Notes under the pieces: generated by a model
Told to the model about the DNA's origin: nothing
Databases searched by the model: none
Seen by the model: only the letters and a program-made list of their open reading frames with translations
Made by a program: the position numbers and the translations under genes
From: Coprococcus eutactus
GTDB lineage: Bacteria > Bacillota > Clostridia > Lachnospirales > Lachnospiraceae
Length of the DNA stretch: 64,000 nt
Reading direction: 5' to 3'
NCBI RefSeq assembly: GCF_001404675.1
Contig: NZ_CYXU01000003.1
Span: 62,001-126,000 of the forward strand
Shown: in pieces, positions 9,632 to 18,432 of the stretch
How the letters are laid out: every line of letters starts with the position of its first letter
How positions within the stretch are numbered: the first letter of the stretch is position 1

Positions 9632-9735
9632 ACCGAATCCCCCATCTCACGTACATTATTCCGGTCCCAGATCAGCTCAAGTTTATACTTACATATAAAT
9701 ATAATTGTAACACACTACCACCATTAATCAAATAT

Positions 9736-10053
9736 TTAATGGGGACGGAGGTCCGTCCCCAGAGATAAATGACACCCGTTAGAGCGCGCCCATGGCGCGC
9801 AAACAAAAACAACCTCCTGGCGGTTTCCCACCAGAAGGTCGTCAATCCCTACCCCGAATAGGCAGGCCATTGCATACATGTTGTCAAATGTAGGAAGGCA
9901 TTCGCCCCTCTGCCACTTGTAGATCGATACAGGTTCATTGAACCCGAGAAATGCCTGCAATGCTTTTACGGTGATTCCTTTCTGCTCTCTCACTTCTTTG
10001 ATCCTCTTGCCTGTTGCACAAAGGTCGATCATTGGAAAATTGTTCTGTGTCAT
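9736..10053 (-). CDS. XRE family helix-turn-helix regulator, paralogue of 1480-1734
   Basis: A 105-residue protein with one XRE domain: ATGKRIKEVREQKGITVKAL, GFNEPVSIYKWQRGE, LPTFDNMYAMACLFGVGIDD. It aligns over its length with the regulator at 1480-1734 (shared IYKWQ.G and PT.DN). The last ten or so codons (SLGTDLRPH) are encoded by the GGGGACGGAGG repeat at 9741-9760, so the repeat has supplied or replaced the original C-terminus. It is a single-gene unit upstream of nothing obvious. Confidence 0.8.
   Translation of the reverse strand: MTQNNFPMIDLCATGKRIKEVREQKGITVKALQAFLGFNEPVSIYKWQRGECLPTFDNMYAMACLFGVGIDDLLVGNRQEVVFVCAPWARSNGCHLSLGTDLRPH
9741..9760. repeat. Dispersed GGGGACGGAGG repeat, copy 2
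   Basis: A perfect 9-base inverted repeat GGGGACGGA / TCCGTCCCC with a GG centre, sharing its first arm with the copy at 1382-1403. It overlaps the 3' end of the XRE coding sequence and could also act as a weak terminator-like hairpin. Confidence 0.7.
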
Positions 10054-10188
10054 AAATGATACCTCCCATTGTAAATGCTATAAACTATCTGACTACCAAT
10101 ATCTCCAATAGTCTTATAACTGGGTCAATATCCCGAACACTAATAATAAAATATGTCAGAAGGAATCTACAGATACTATAACACAAAT

Positions 10189-10219
10189 AAACCACAGGTT
10201 AAAAGTAAACCTGTGGTTT
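10189..10219 (-). terminator. Hairpin terminator after the 93-residue gene
   Basis: The arms AAACCACAGGTT (10189-10200) and AACCTGTGGTTT (10208-10219) pair perfectly. The hairpin is flanked by A/T-rich tracts and lies just past the stop of the gene at 10228-10509. Confidence 0.75.
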
Positions 10220-10227
10220 AAAATTTT

Positions 10228-10509
10228 TTATTCAGTTTTCCCGTTCTGCTTCGCAAGCTTGTACTGGGTCATCTTCCTCTTGGAAGCTATGCGCTTATGC
10301 TTCTTTGCCTCAGCCCGCTCCGCAGACCGGTCAGGAAGAATGCCACAGGCCTCAAGGGCTCTCGGCCATGGCCCAAGGTAGGATTTTATCCAGCCAACCT
10401 GCTCCGGTGTAAAGTCTGACTTTTTCGGATATCTTCCAAGTGAAATATATGCGTCCAGAAGCATCTGACAACATTCTTCACGTGTATAGCCAGCTCTCTT
10501 GTTCTCCAT
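10228..10509 (-). CDS. Small basic protein with a homing-endonuclease-associated-like repeat
   Basis: A 93-residue protein with a GGAGGAAAGAGGT site before its ATG. The first 60 residues (LLDAYISLGRYPKKSDFT ... IKSYLGPWPRALEACGI) resemble the short helical repeat found beside HNH and homing endonucleases, where an LG-P-x-DF helix is followed by G-W-xx-AL-xAG. The last 30 residues are very basic (KKHKRIASKRKMTQYKLAKQ), which fits nucleic-acid binding. No nuclease residues are visible. The family assignment rests on pattern memory only. It lies directly downstream, in the convergent sense of transcript order, of the large surface protein gene's 3' end on the same strand. Confidence 0.55.
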   Translation of the reverse strand: MENKRAGYTREECCQMLLDAYISLGRYPKKSDFTPEQVGWIKSYLGPWPRALEACGILPDRSAERAEAKKHKRIASKRKMTQYKLAKQNGKTE

Positions 10510-10553
10510 ACCTCTTTCCTCCGGATCATCTCTGCGTTTCTATGGCCTGAGAA

Positions 10554-13500
10554 TTATTTTACTTTGACAGACTTCACTGAGCTGCCAAGTCCCATGTATC
10601 TCTTGCCATTTATTGTTTTGTAAGCTCTTACTCTCACATAGTATCTCTTGTTCTTTGCTAGATTCTTGATAGTTGCACTGCCATACTTTGCGCTCACATA
10701 CTTTGTCTTTGCAGACTTAAAGCTCTTGTTTGTAGCATATGTTATCTGATATCCGGTAGCACCGCTTACCTTCTTGTAGGTCACCTTAAGACTTCTGCTG
10801 CTGTTTGATGCAAGCTTTGTTATTGATGACTTTGCAGGGGTAACTATCAGAGTTACGATTCCGCTTGCCTTGTTGTAATTGCTGTTGCCTGAGACAGTGA
10901 TCTTTATCTGTACTCTGCCCGGCTTCTTGGTTCTCACAAGACCTGACTTGCTGTTTACTATCGCAATATTCTTGTTTGTTGATGAGTAAGTTACAGTTCC
11001 CTTACCAGCAGCCTTAACAGTTATATATCTATTGTATACATATAATGTGTTGCCTGTCACTGTCTGGTCTGCCTTATTGATCTTGAAGGTCTGCTCAACA
11101 CTGCCTGTATAATCGTTCTTACCTGTTATAGTTACCTTGGCTGTTCCGGCGTTCACGTTATTTGCATACGATGCTGTATAATCAGCCGCCTCAAGCTTCT
11201 TACCGTCAACTGTTACTGTAACCTCAGGCTTCTGTGCCTTGCCTGTATATGTCACATCTGCAACTTCTATAACTGTGTTGTCCTTTGTGAGTGTAACCTT
11301 TGTATCCGGCTCCTCTGGCTCTACAGGAACCTCCTTGACTGTTATCTTGATAACGATCTGTCCAGCCTCGTAGTTCTCTGTTCCCTCAGATGAAACTGTG
11401 ATCTCAGTCTCACCGACAGCCTTGACTGTCACACGTCCTGTCTCAGGATCTACCTCTGCCACCTCTGGTGCAGATGATGCAAATGTAAGTGTACCCTGTC
11501 CTGTAACCTTGAGATCAAATGGCTCTGCATTTTCAAGAACCTCGATCTCAGTCTTTTCTGTAGTTATCGTCTTTGTAGACTTCTTTATCTCGAACTCGCC
11601 CTGAATTGTACCAGAGAACTTACCAGTTCCCTTTACTGTACAAGTACCCTTTCCGGCATTTACGTTATCACTGTATGTAACCTCATAGCTGCTTGGATCA
11701 AGCTTCTTGTCATTTACATATACGGTAACTTCCGGTGTGAGCTCCTCTCCAGTGTACTCTGCGTCTGCTATCTCAAGCTTTGTATTGTCCTCAGTGAGTG
11801 CTGTCACTGCCATGATCTTGTACCATGCAGTTCTTCCACCTCTTGATGTGATCCTGCACACAACATCATTTGTCAGGTTGATCTTGGCTGAAAGTCCGTC
11901 AACCACAACATAATGGCCATCCGCAGTTGTCTTGTATGTCATGTCAAGCTTTACAAGATCTGCGCTCTCCGGCAATACAACACCGACCTCAAATGGATCA
12001 GCCTTTGTTCCTGTTCCATTCAGAACCTCTCCATTTGCCTTGTATGTGTAGATAGAATTCCAATTCTCATCGGTTTCTGTCTCTGTGGTAAATGTTATCT
12101 CTGTTCCATCTATTGTCATGGACTCAAATGTAGGAAGTCCTGAGAATGATGCTGCTACATCTGCTCCTGTGAGCTCATAGTGAAGCTCGATAGTGTCGTT
12201 ATCCTTTGCATCCAGTGAACCAAGCCCACCGTTGTCAAAGTCGTCTCCGTTGTATGACAGCATCCATCCTGACATTGAGTAGTCAGCAACTGATGCAAGT
12301 CCGTTTACAGATACGATATATGGGCCATAAGCTGACTCCTGAATATCGTAGGCTATTCCGGCATTATCCAGTGCACGCTTTACAGCGTCAACCGCGGAAG
12401 CTGCCTCAACCTTTGTGTTCTCAAGGATAACTCCATCCTTTGATGCACCATTTATTCCGGCTGCACTTGCTGTGTAGTCATATACACCTATGTTGAAGAT
12501 AGTAACTCCGTCAATTACAGTTCTTACCTTCTTGTATGTCTCTACAAATTCTCCATCTTCTGCTGTCAGAGGAACATTTGCCATGATCTCTGCTGCAGGT
12601 GCCACGTTCAAGATGGCCTCTCCGTCATTGATCTTGGTAACTGTGTCAACTGTGAGCTTCTTGACTGCCTCTATATTAGCAGCCGATACATATGAAGCCT
12701 GATCCTCTGTGATGCTCTCATCTGCTGCGGCTGTGCATGAATATGCAGATCCTGATATTGTCAGATCCTCTGAATAGCCTGCAAATACGCCTGTTGTGGC
12801 TGTGTCGCTGCCATTTACAGTTCCTGCGCTGTAGCAGTCTGTGATCTCCACGCCTGCGTCATTTGACGTATTACCCTTGAAAACACCTGCAATACCGCCT
12901 GCATTTGTCTGGCCTGTGATCGTTCCTGCATTGTAGCATGAAATGATCTTGCATCCAGGATCCTGCGGATAGTATTCATTGTGGCTTCCGAGTATTCCAC
13001 CAACATTTGTCTTGGCTGTGATGTCACCATAGTTTGTCGAATTCTGTACGCAGATATTTCGGCTGCTCATAGATCCTATGATTCCGCCGACGGTACCACC
13101 GTTTTCTGCCTTAATAGTTCCATGATTTACACAGTTCTCAATCACTGTGTTGCTTATTTTGTTCGTGTTACAGTATCCTACCAGACCACCTATCGAAGCT
13201 GATGTATTTGTGCCTGTGTAAGTGATATTTACTTTAGATGTACAACCTGCTACTCTTGCCGGTGCATCTGTGGTTCCCTGATACAGGTATCCCACAACCG
13301 CTCCTGCTGCAGTCTTGGTGCTCATGATGATAGTTCCCTCTACTGTGAGGCTGCTGATCCTTGCACCCGCCTGTCCAAATATTCCTGAGTAGCCTATATC
13401 ATTCTGATACAGATTGCTGATAGTATGTCCCTGGCCGTCAAATGAACCCATGTATATGGCACCCGATGTACCTATTGGTGTCCAGCTATATCCTGCAAGG

Positions 13501-16500
13501 TTGATATCCGCTGTGAGCACTGCATTAATGTCGACCTTCTTATTGACATTTACCTCATTTTCAAACCAGTACAGCTCTGCACCTGTGCTGATCTGGTATA
13601 CTCCGTCAACCTGTTCGGGCTCGGTCTTGCTCTCGCCATCCCAAGCAGTTGCACTTGACGCTGTGAGGCTGATGGTCTGTGACATCTCGCCGGAAGTATC
13701 CTCCGGGATCTCAAATGTTCCCTCGGCATACATGTATCCGGCACACTTCATAGTGTAATTGTACTGTCTGCCTGCAAGACCATTGAAGCTGCCGTCCTTT
13801 ACTGTTACGGGATTTCCTTCAGTATCCTTTATGCTTACCTTATATCCTTCTACTGCTTCGTTTGTAGCACCATCCACTACATCAAGCTTTACCTGGACAA
13901 AGTCTGTCTTTGCCAGCTTAAATGACATATCCGGGAGACTTCCAAGGTATGCCACACGTACGCTTGCTGCCATCTGTACAGGCTTTCCTGTTGCATGGCG
14001 GACCTCTCTGTGTGAACCGTATGGCGAACCGAATCCGCCCTCATACAGAACTCCGCTCAGCGTGTACTCGTCACCTGCAAAATACTGAGGTATCTTGACT
14101 GTAACTGTCTGGGCAGCAGGATATGATGCAAATGCATACTGGTTGCTTGCTCCTGAGAATTCATTTCCCTCACCATCTGACAGTTTTATAGTTCCGGCCA
14201 TGTTGTAAATTCCTGCAAGCTTGTTGGCCGGAATATACAGACCGTCGTATGCCTTCTTGCCATCCTCTGTACGCTTACCATATGAAACCTCTATGGTATC
14301 ACCGGCTCTGAGTTCATCTGCTGAGATCTCGTCACCATCAGCGTTCTTATATGTGTATGATACCGGGACTTCCTTTGCACGTACTACCTGATATGTGCTA
14401 ACTCCGTCCTTTGTCACCTTTATTATGTTTGATCCCTCTGTGAGACCGCTTACAGTGTAGCTTCCATCATCATTCTTCTTGACATCTGCTGTTGTAAATC
14501 CACTGTATGTAAGCTTGTTTCCCGTGATCTGTGGATGAAGAACTGATACTGCCACTCCATCCTCCGGTGTAAATGTGTACTCTGCACCGGCTGCTCCCTC
14601 AAGATAATACAGAACATCGATCTGTGCATCCAGATTGTCTACAGCAGTCTTAGCAGTCTCTGTGTTGCGTCCTGCATTTAATGTCATATTTGTCTGAATG
14701 TCTGAGCCGTCATTTCCTACAGTGAATACGACTACACCTGTGTTTTCAGGCCAGATCGCACTGAAGAATGAACCGCCCATACCAGGCTTGTTGATCTCTG
14801 CATCATAGGTTACGAGAAGTATCGCTGTTCCCTCTGACTTTGCCTCGATCTCTGCTATCTCTGAATGCTCGCCAGGTACAACGCTGATCACATCACTTGA
14901 TGGGTTACCATTCTCATCGATAACTGTGTAGTGATAATCAGGCTCTGCTGATTTTGCATTCATGATACCCTCTATTGCCTGCCAGTTACGGAAGCACTCA
15001 AGGTGATACTTGTCACCCTTCTGCATTGACACGTAGCCCTTCTCATTTGAAGTCATATAGATATCAGCTACATCTGAGCTATTGGCTGACATGTCATGTA
15101 CAACTGTGCCAGGGCCATATGTGCTGTCGCCGATGTACATATCCTCGGCTGTTACCTTGTACTCAGCATCTGTGGTTGTGGAGAACCAGTTCCAGTATGT
15201 CACTCCCTCTCCACCAGTTACACGGTAGTAATATGTGATACCACTTCCAAGCTTATACTTGTATGTGTCATATCCGGCATCCTTGCTGTCTATCTTGATG
15301 CCAGCCTCATCCTTATATATATAGTATGTTGAAAGTGTACCAACTCTGAGCTCAGTTCCCTCTGGAACTGTGAACTCTACTGTCTTTGCCGCTGCAAGAG
15401 CTACTGAATAACCGTAGCTTCTGTTGGATGTAAGTGTGTTTGACACAGTCTTAGAGATATAGTCATCTGCTCTATCTCCAACCGGATCATATGTCACTGA
15501 CACCATATCAGCATAGTAGAACAGTCCTGCATACTTTGCCCAGGCGCCATCTGACCCCTCCCTGGTCTTTACAAACTCTGCATGTCTGTCCACATTGTCA
15601 GGAGACATAACCTTACCTGTGACGGTATAGTCAACGTCTTCCTTCCAATATTTTTTGTTGCCATCTACAGTGTCATAACCTGTACATGCTATATCTGTGA
15701 TACTGTATATGCTGTATGACTGCTGTGGATCGTCTGTGACTACGAGATCTATAGATCCCATATCTGTCTTCTCGTCACCGCTCTTCTGATATGCTGACAG
15801 ACGGTATGTACCCGGCTCAAGCTCAAGGGTATACTTGCTGCCATCAGGCTCTCCAACTTCAATCTCATTGCCCTCTGAATCAGCCAGAGTCATGTAAGGA
15901 GCAGAATAATTCATGGTTACAGATACTGTATTTCTCTTGTCGCCCCTGATCTTCTTCTCAACTGCCTGAACCTCATCTGCAGTTGCAGTGAGATCTGTCA
16001 TGACCGCCTGAACCTCTTCACGTAGAGCCTCGTCCTTAGCTATCTCATCTGCATGCTCTGCATAGAGCACATAGAGCTCTGTCTTGTCCTGAGTCTCATA
16101 GTATGCATACTCAGAGTCAAATGTATTCTTATCCGGATTGTAGCCATATCCCAGATCTGCGCCATAATCTGCGAGTGTGAACTGCCAACGGATAACGTGT
16201 GTATTGTCTACTCCGGCTGCAGAATCTACCTGATATTCTCCTGCGCCGACATTTCCCATTATATTGTCAACTGTGTTCATCCAGCCAGACATGCTGAAAT
16301 AGTCAAACTGGCCAAGATCTTTTCCAGTCTTGTCCTTAAGCTCAAGTGCCTTTCCATTCTTCTTCTGATAAGCATCCTTAAGCTCCTGTGGAACATTTGC
16401 AGCTCCCTTATCAATGCCCTTTACGTTGGCAAGATAATAACTGGAACTGTTGTATTTGTCTGTTCCTGAAGGTTCTGTTTCAAGTCCCTCTTTCTTGAAA

Positions 16501-16796
16501 AACGCGTAAGTTGCCTGTGATACGGTAAGCTTAGACAGGTCGATGTCTATGCCTTCCTCTTTCCAGACTTCACCGATCTCTTTGTAGGACATTCTCTCTG
16601 GCTCGATATAGAATCCCTGGCCAAGAGTAAATCCCTCAAGAGACAGCACAACGTACTCAGTGCTGTAATCAACTTCGCCATCACTCTCTGCGGCAGCAGC
16701 CTGAACATAGCCCCAGCTTGCATTTGAAGCAAATGGTGCCACTAAAACTGCGCATGCCAATAAGAATGAAAGCATCAATGTCCTGATTCGTTTCAT
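10554..16796 (-). CDS. Large secreted DUF4430/GLUG/Ig-like/Fn3 surface protein
   Basis: A 2080-residue protein with a TAGGAG site and a Sec signal peptide (about 1-34, ending around VQAAAAES). A DUF4430-like (transcobalamin C-terminal-like) segment lies in the first 225 residues (YFSMSGWMNTVDN) and a clearer one at about 1465-1540 (GPYIVSVNGL, MSGWMLSYNGDDFDNGG, DTIELHYEL). GLUG-type repeats fill about 1105-1320 (GSFDGQGHTISNLYQN, VGGILGSHNE, GGIAGVFKGN). Bacterial Ig-like and MBG-like repeats follow (two related units, EYTGEELTPEVTV and TYTGKAQKPEVTV), then a C-terminal Fn3-like domain (KKVSGATGYQITYATNKSFK). No LPXTG or C-terminal membrane anchor is seen. The cobalamin riboswitch upstream suggests a corrinoid-binding surface role; this is inference. 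Confidence 0.88.
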   Translation of the reverse strand: MKRIRTLMLSFLLACAVLVAPFASNASWGYVQAAAAESDGEVDYSTEYVVLSLEGFTLGQGFYIEPERMSYKEIGEVWKEEGIDIDLSKLTVSQATYAFFKKEGLETEPSGTDKYNSSSYYLANVKGIDKGAANVPQELKDAYQKKNGKALELKDKTGKDLGQFDYFSMSGWMNTVDNIMGNVGAGEYQVDSAAGVDNTHVIRWQFTLADYGADLGYGYNPDKNTFDSEYAYYETQDKTELYVLYAEHADEIAKDEALREEVQAVMTDLTATADEVQAVEKKIRGDKRNTVSVTMNYSAPYMTLADSEGNEIEVGEPDGSKYTLELEPGTYRLSAYQKSGDEKTDMGSIDLVVTDDPQQSYSIYSITDIACTGYDTVDGNKKYWKEDVDYTVTGKVMSPDNVDRHAEFVKTREGSDGAWAKYAGLFYYADMVSVTYDPVGDRADDYISKTVSNTLTSNRSYGYSVALAAAKTVEFTVPEGTELRVGTLSTYYIYKDEAGIKIDSKDAGYDTYKYKLGSGITYYYRVTGGEGVTYWNWFSTTTDAEYKVTAEDMYIGDSTYGPGTVVHDMSANSSDVADIYMTSNEKGYVSMQKGDKYHLECFRNWQAIEGIMNAKSAEPDYHYTVIDENGNPSSDVISVVPGEHSEIAEIEAKSEGTAILLVTYDAEINKPGMGGSFFSAIWPENTGVVVFTVGNDGSDIQTNMTLNAGRNTETAKTAVDNLDAQIDVLYYLEGAAGAEYTFTPEDGVAVSVLHPQITGNKLTYSGFTTADVKKNDDGSYTVSGLTEGSNIIKVTKDGVSTYQVVRAKEVPVSYTYKNADGDEISADELRAGDTIEVSYGKRTEDGKKAYDGLYIPANKLAGIYNMAGTIKLSDGEGNEFSGASNQYAFASYPAAQTVTVKIPQYFAGDEYTLSGVLYEGGFGSPYGSHREVRHATGKPVQMAASVRVAYLGSLPDMSFKLAKTDFVQVKLDVVDGATNEAVEGYKVSIKDTEGNPVTVKDGSFNGLAGRQYNYTMKCAGYMYAEGTFEIPEDTSGEMSQTISLTASSATAWDGESKTEPEQVDGVYQISTGAELYWFENEVNVNKKVDINAVLTADINLAGYSWTPIGTSGAIYMGSFDGQGHTISNLYQNDIGYSGIFGQAGARISSLTVEGTIIMSTKTAAGAVVGYLYQGTTDAPARVAGCTSKVNITYTGTNTSASIGGLVGYCNTNKISNTVIENCVNHGTIKAENGGTVGGIIGSMSSRNICVQNSTNYGDITAKTNVGGILGSHNEYYPQDPGCKIISCYNAGTITGQTNAGGIAGVFKGNTSNDAGVEITDCYSAGTVNGSDTATTGVFAGYSEDLTISGSAYSCTAAADESITEDQASYVSAANIEAVKKLTVDTVTKINDGEAILNVAPAAEIMANVPLTAEDGEFVETYKKVRTVIDGVTIFNIGVYDYTASAAGINGASKDGVILENTKVEAASAVDAVKRALDNAGIAYDIQESAYGPYIVSVNGLASVADYSMSGWMLSYNGDDFDNGGLGSLDAKDNDTIELHYELTGADVAASFSGLPTFESMTIDGTEITFTTETETDENWNSIYTYKANGEVLNGTGTKADPFEVGVVLPESADLVKLDMTYKTTADGHYVVVDGLSAKINLTNDVVCRITSRGGRTAWYKIMAVTALTEDNTKLEIADAEYTGEELTPEVTVYVNDKKLDPSSYEVTYSDNVNAGKGTCTVKGTGKFSGTIQGEFEIKKSTKTITTEKTEIEVLENAEPFDLKVTGQGTLTFASSAPEVAEVDPETGRVTVKAVGETEITVSSEGTENYEAGQIVIKITVKEVPVEPEEPDTKVTLTKDNTVIEVADVTYTGKAQKPEVTVTVDGKKLEAADYTASYANNVNAGTAKVTITGKNDYTGSVEQTFKINKADQTVTGNTLYVYNRYITVKAAGKGTVTYSSTNKNIAIVNSKSGLVRTKKPGRVQIKITVSGNSNYNKASGIVTLIVTPAKSSITKLASNSSRSLKVTYKKVSGATGYQITYATNKSFKSAKTKYVSAKYGSATIKNLAKNKRYYVRVRAYKTINGKRYMGLGSSVKSVKVK

Positions 16797-16832
16797 CTCC
16801 TATTTTCCTTTCTTTATTTAATTGTAGGTTAT

Positions 16833-16858
16833 AAAGCAGGGAATATGTATTCTGCTTT
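16833..16858 (-). promoter_or_regulatory. Small hairpin before the surface-protein ribosome site
   Basis: The arms AAAGCAG (16852-16858, minus reading) and CTGCTTT (16833-16839) enclose a 12-base loop about 40 bases before the start codon. It may be the expression-platform hairpin of the upstream riboswitch; the T-run after it is weak, so control of translation or antitermination cannot be separated. Confidence 0.35.
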
Positions 16859-16894
16859 TCCCACGCCCAAAAGCTAACAGATGAACTGTCATGT

Positions 16895-17090
16895 CATCCG
16901 CATCCGGGTACTCCGCATATCCCGGCTGTCTGTGTCTGTCAGACGCCGTCACGCGGCCGGAAATCTCATAAAATCTGCGGGCATTCTGACTGAAAGACAC
17001 AAGTCTTAACACAGTAATGGCGGTTGCACCGGAATCTCACCGAATTTCCCCCTGATCGAATGCTTTTCAGGACGGCATCCGAGCAGATTT
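16895..17090 (-). promoter_or_regulatory. Cobalamin riboswitch
   Basis: The minus strand carries the conserved cobalamin-aptamer core: GGGGGAAATTCGGTGAGATT followed by CCGGTGCAACCGCCATTACTG (17011-17053), matching the family pattern GGGAA..GGTGAAATTCC..GC....CCGC.ACTGT. It is followed by a B12-box-like segment CAGTCAGAATGCCCGCAG (16975-16992) and a long paired GC-rich region (CCGGGATATGCGGAGTACCCGG around 16900-16930). It lies between a good promoter and the DUF4430 surface protein, about 180 bases upstream of the ribosome site. Boundaries are approximate because no folding was done. Confidence 0.85.
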
Positions 17091-17112
17091 TCACTATGAA
17101 ATCACAGGGTTT

Positions 17113-17141
17113 ATAGTAATTGTGAATCGGGAAATTGTCAA
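17113..17141 (-). promoter_or_regulatory. Promoter of the cobalamin leader
   Basis: On the minus strand, TTGACA (17136-17141) and TACTAT (17113-17118) are separated by 17 bases. The predicted start is just upstream of the riboswitch core. Confidence 0.75.
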
Positions 17142-17160
17142 CTCCAAGCCATGATAACAT

Positions 17161-17442
17161 CAAAAAAAGATTATCAGGGAGGATGAAGTTCGACTCTACA
17201 GGATCATAGATATATCACTGAACCGTACACTCGGTCAGAGAATGTTCGGTCTCGGAACTATCAAATGCTGCTCAGCAGACAAGACTCTCGGAGATTTTGA
17301 GATCAAAAACATCAAGAAATCGAAGGGTGTCAAAGAGATGCTATCAGAGATGGTTGAGGAAGAGAGAAACCGTAAGAAAGTCACAAGCCGGGTATCCCTA
17401 TTTTATAGAGATATCCGGCTTTTCTTCTGGCTCTTATTCTGA
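17161..17442 (+). pseudogene. Remnant of a bacterial PH-domain (YdbS-like) protein
   Basis: The plus frame reads IIREDEVRLYRIIDISLNRT, LGQRMFGLGTIKCCSADKT and LGDFEIKNIKKSKGVKEML, then a charged tail, which is the C-terminal half of a bPH2-type membrane-associated PH protein. An in-frame stop precedes it, and the membrane-proximal N-terminal half is missing. The frame reads through a terminator hairpin, so the original stop also seems lost. An open frame from 17242 remains, but with no ribosome site in the right place. It lies directly beside the riboswitch promoter, so the rearrangement that placed that promoter here probably cut it. Confidence 0.7.
17385..17425. terminator. Hairpin terminator after the PH-domain remnant
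   Basis: The arms AAGCCGGGTATC (17385-17396) and GATATCCGGCTT (17410-17421) pair, then TTTCTTCT follows on the plus strand. It can also end the minus-strand lipoprotein transcript that stops at 17454. Confidence 0.7.
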
Positions 17443-17453
17443 TTACTTTTTAG

Positions 17454-18287
17454 TTACGGAAGCCAGCTTATTCTGACCTCTTTGAGCTGTCCTGTTGTAT
17501 CGTCAAACTCAAATGTATAGCCGCTGCTTCCCATATAAACCTCAGAATCTACACTGTACTTGACTATCTTGCCATCTACTTCTGCATTCTCGCTGCACTT
17601 TTCAAGCAACTGATCCTTGGTGATAGTTGTTGGAAATGAGAAGTTCACCTGCTTTGCACCATCAAGCATCATCTCACTGATCTCTGCATTCATGCTGGCA
17701 TCATAATCCGGGTTTGGCACAAAAAGGTGTGAATATCTTACATATGAGAGAACGCAATCCTCTGCCTTCTGCTCACTGTCAGTAAAATTGCCAAACATAA
17801 ACTGCATCGTTACGTAGTCATTGATGTCTGCTGTGTATCTGTCAGTTTCGTAATTTTTATTTACATTGTTTCCACTGTTATTGAGTGAATTCTGCTCAAA
17901 TGGTATTCCGCCATCTATAAGATCCTTCAAGGTGGACTCACCTAAAGTGAATTTCTTTCCATTATATACAAATGACCTATTGTCAAGATCTGCGTAATTC
18001 TCGCTGAGTCCCGATGCCAATGTGAAATCCTCATATACAGGCATCGTAAATTCTGTGGATTCCTCACTGTCATCACTGTAATCGGTTTCATCTGCATATG
18101 AATCATCAGATTCAGTATCACCTGTATCCTCAGCCTCAGATTCCTCCTCCGTTGCCATTCCCGTTTCGGTTACCTGCTCTGTTGACTCCGTCTCTCTGGT
18201 GGATTTGCCATCATTTCCACATCCAACTATAGAAATTCCCATCACCACCGTGATAAGTCCTGCAATCAACATTTTCCTGTTCCTCAT
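17454..18287 (-). CDS. Lipoprotein with acidic linker, function unknown
   Basis: The start is ATG 18287, which follows AAGGAGGATTATTAT; a longer frame to 18335 has no ribosome site. The 277-residue product has a lipoprotein signal (MLIAGLITVVMGISIVGC) and a Glu/Ser/Asp/Thr-rich spacer (EDTGDTESDDSYADETDYSD). A globular domain of about 190 residues follows (FTLGESTLKDLIDGGIPFEQ, SYVRYSHLFVPNPDYDASMN). No family is recognised. The layout fits a surface-tethered ligand-binding or sensor lipoprotein. It may share control with the membrane protein just upstream (18433-19554). Confidence 0.8.
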   Translation of the reverse strand: MRNRKMLIAGLITVVMGISIVGCGNDGKSTRETESTEQVTETGMATEEESEAEDTGDTESDDSYADETDYSDDSEESTEFTMPVYEDFTLASGLSENYADLDNRSFVYNGKKFTLGESTLKDLIDGGIPFEQNSLNNSGNNVNKNYETDRYTADINDYVTMQFMFGNFTDSEQKAEDCVLSYVRYSHLFVPNPDYDASMNAEISEMMLDGAKQVNFSFPTTITKDQLLEKCSENAEVDGKIVKYSVDSEVYMGSSGYTFEFDDTTGQLKEVRISWLP

Positions 18288-18432
18288 ATAATAATCCTCC
18301 TTAAAACCTAGTGGCTTTATTATTGAGAATGTCACTATATTTTATCAAGCCGTAATCGGTTGCAACCAGGCAACTATGGGTAGCAAACCGGAATTATAGG
18401 GATTTTCGTCACTTTTTTGCAATCTATAGTGC

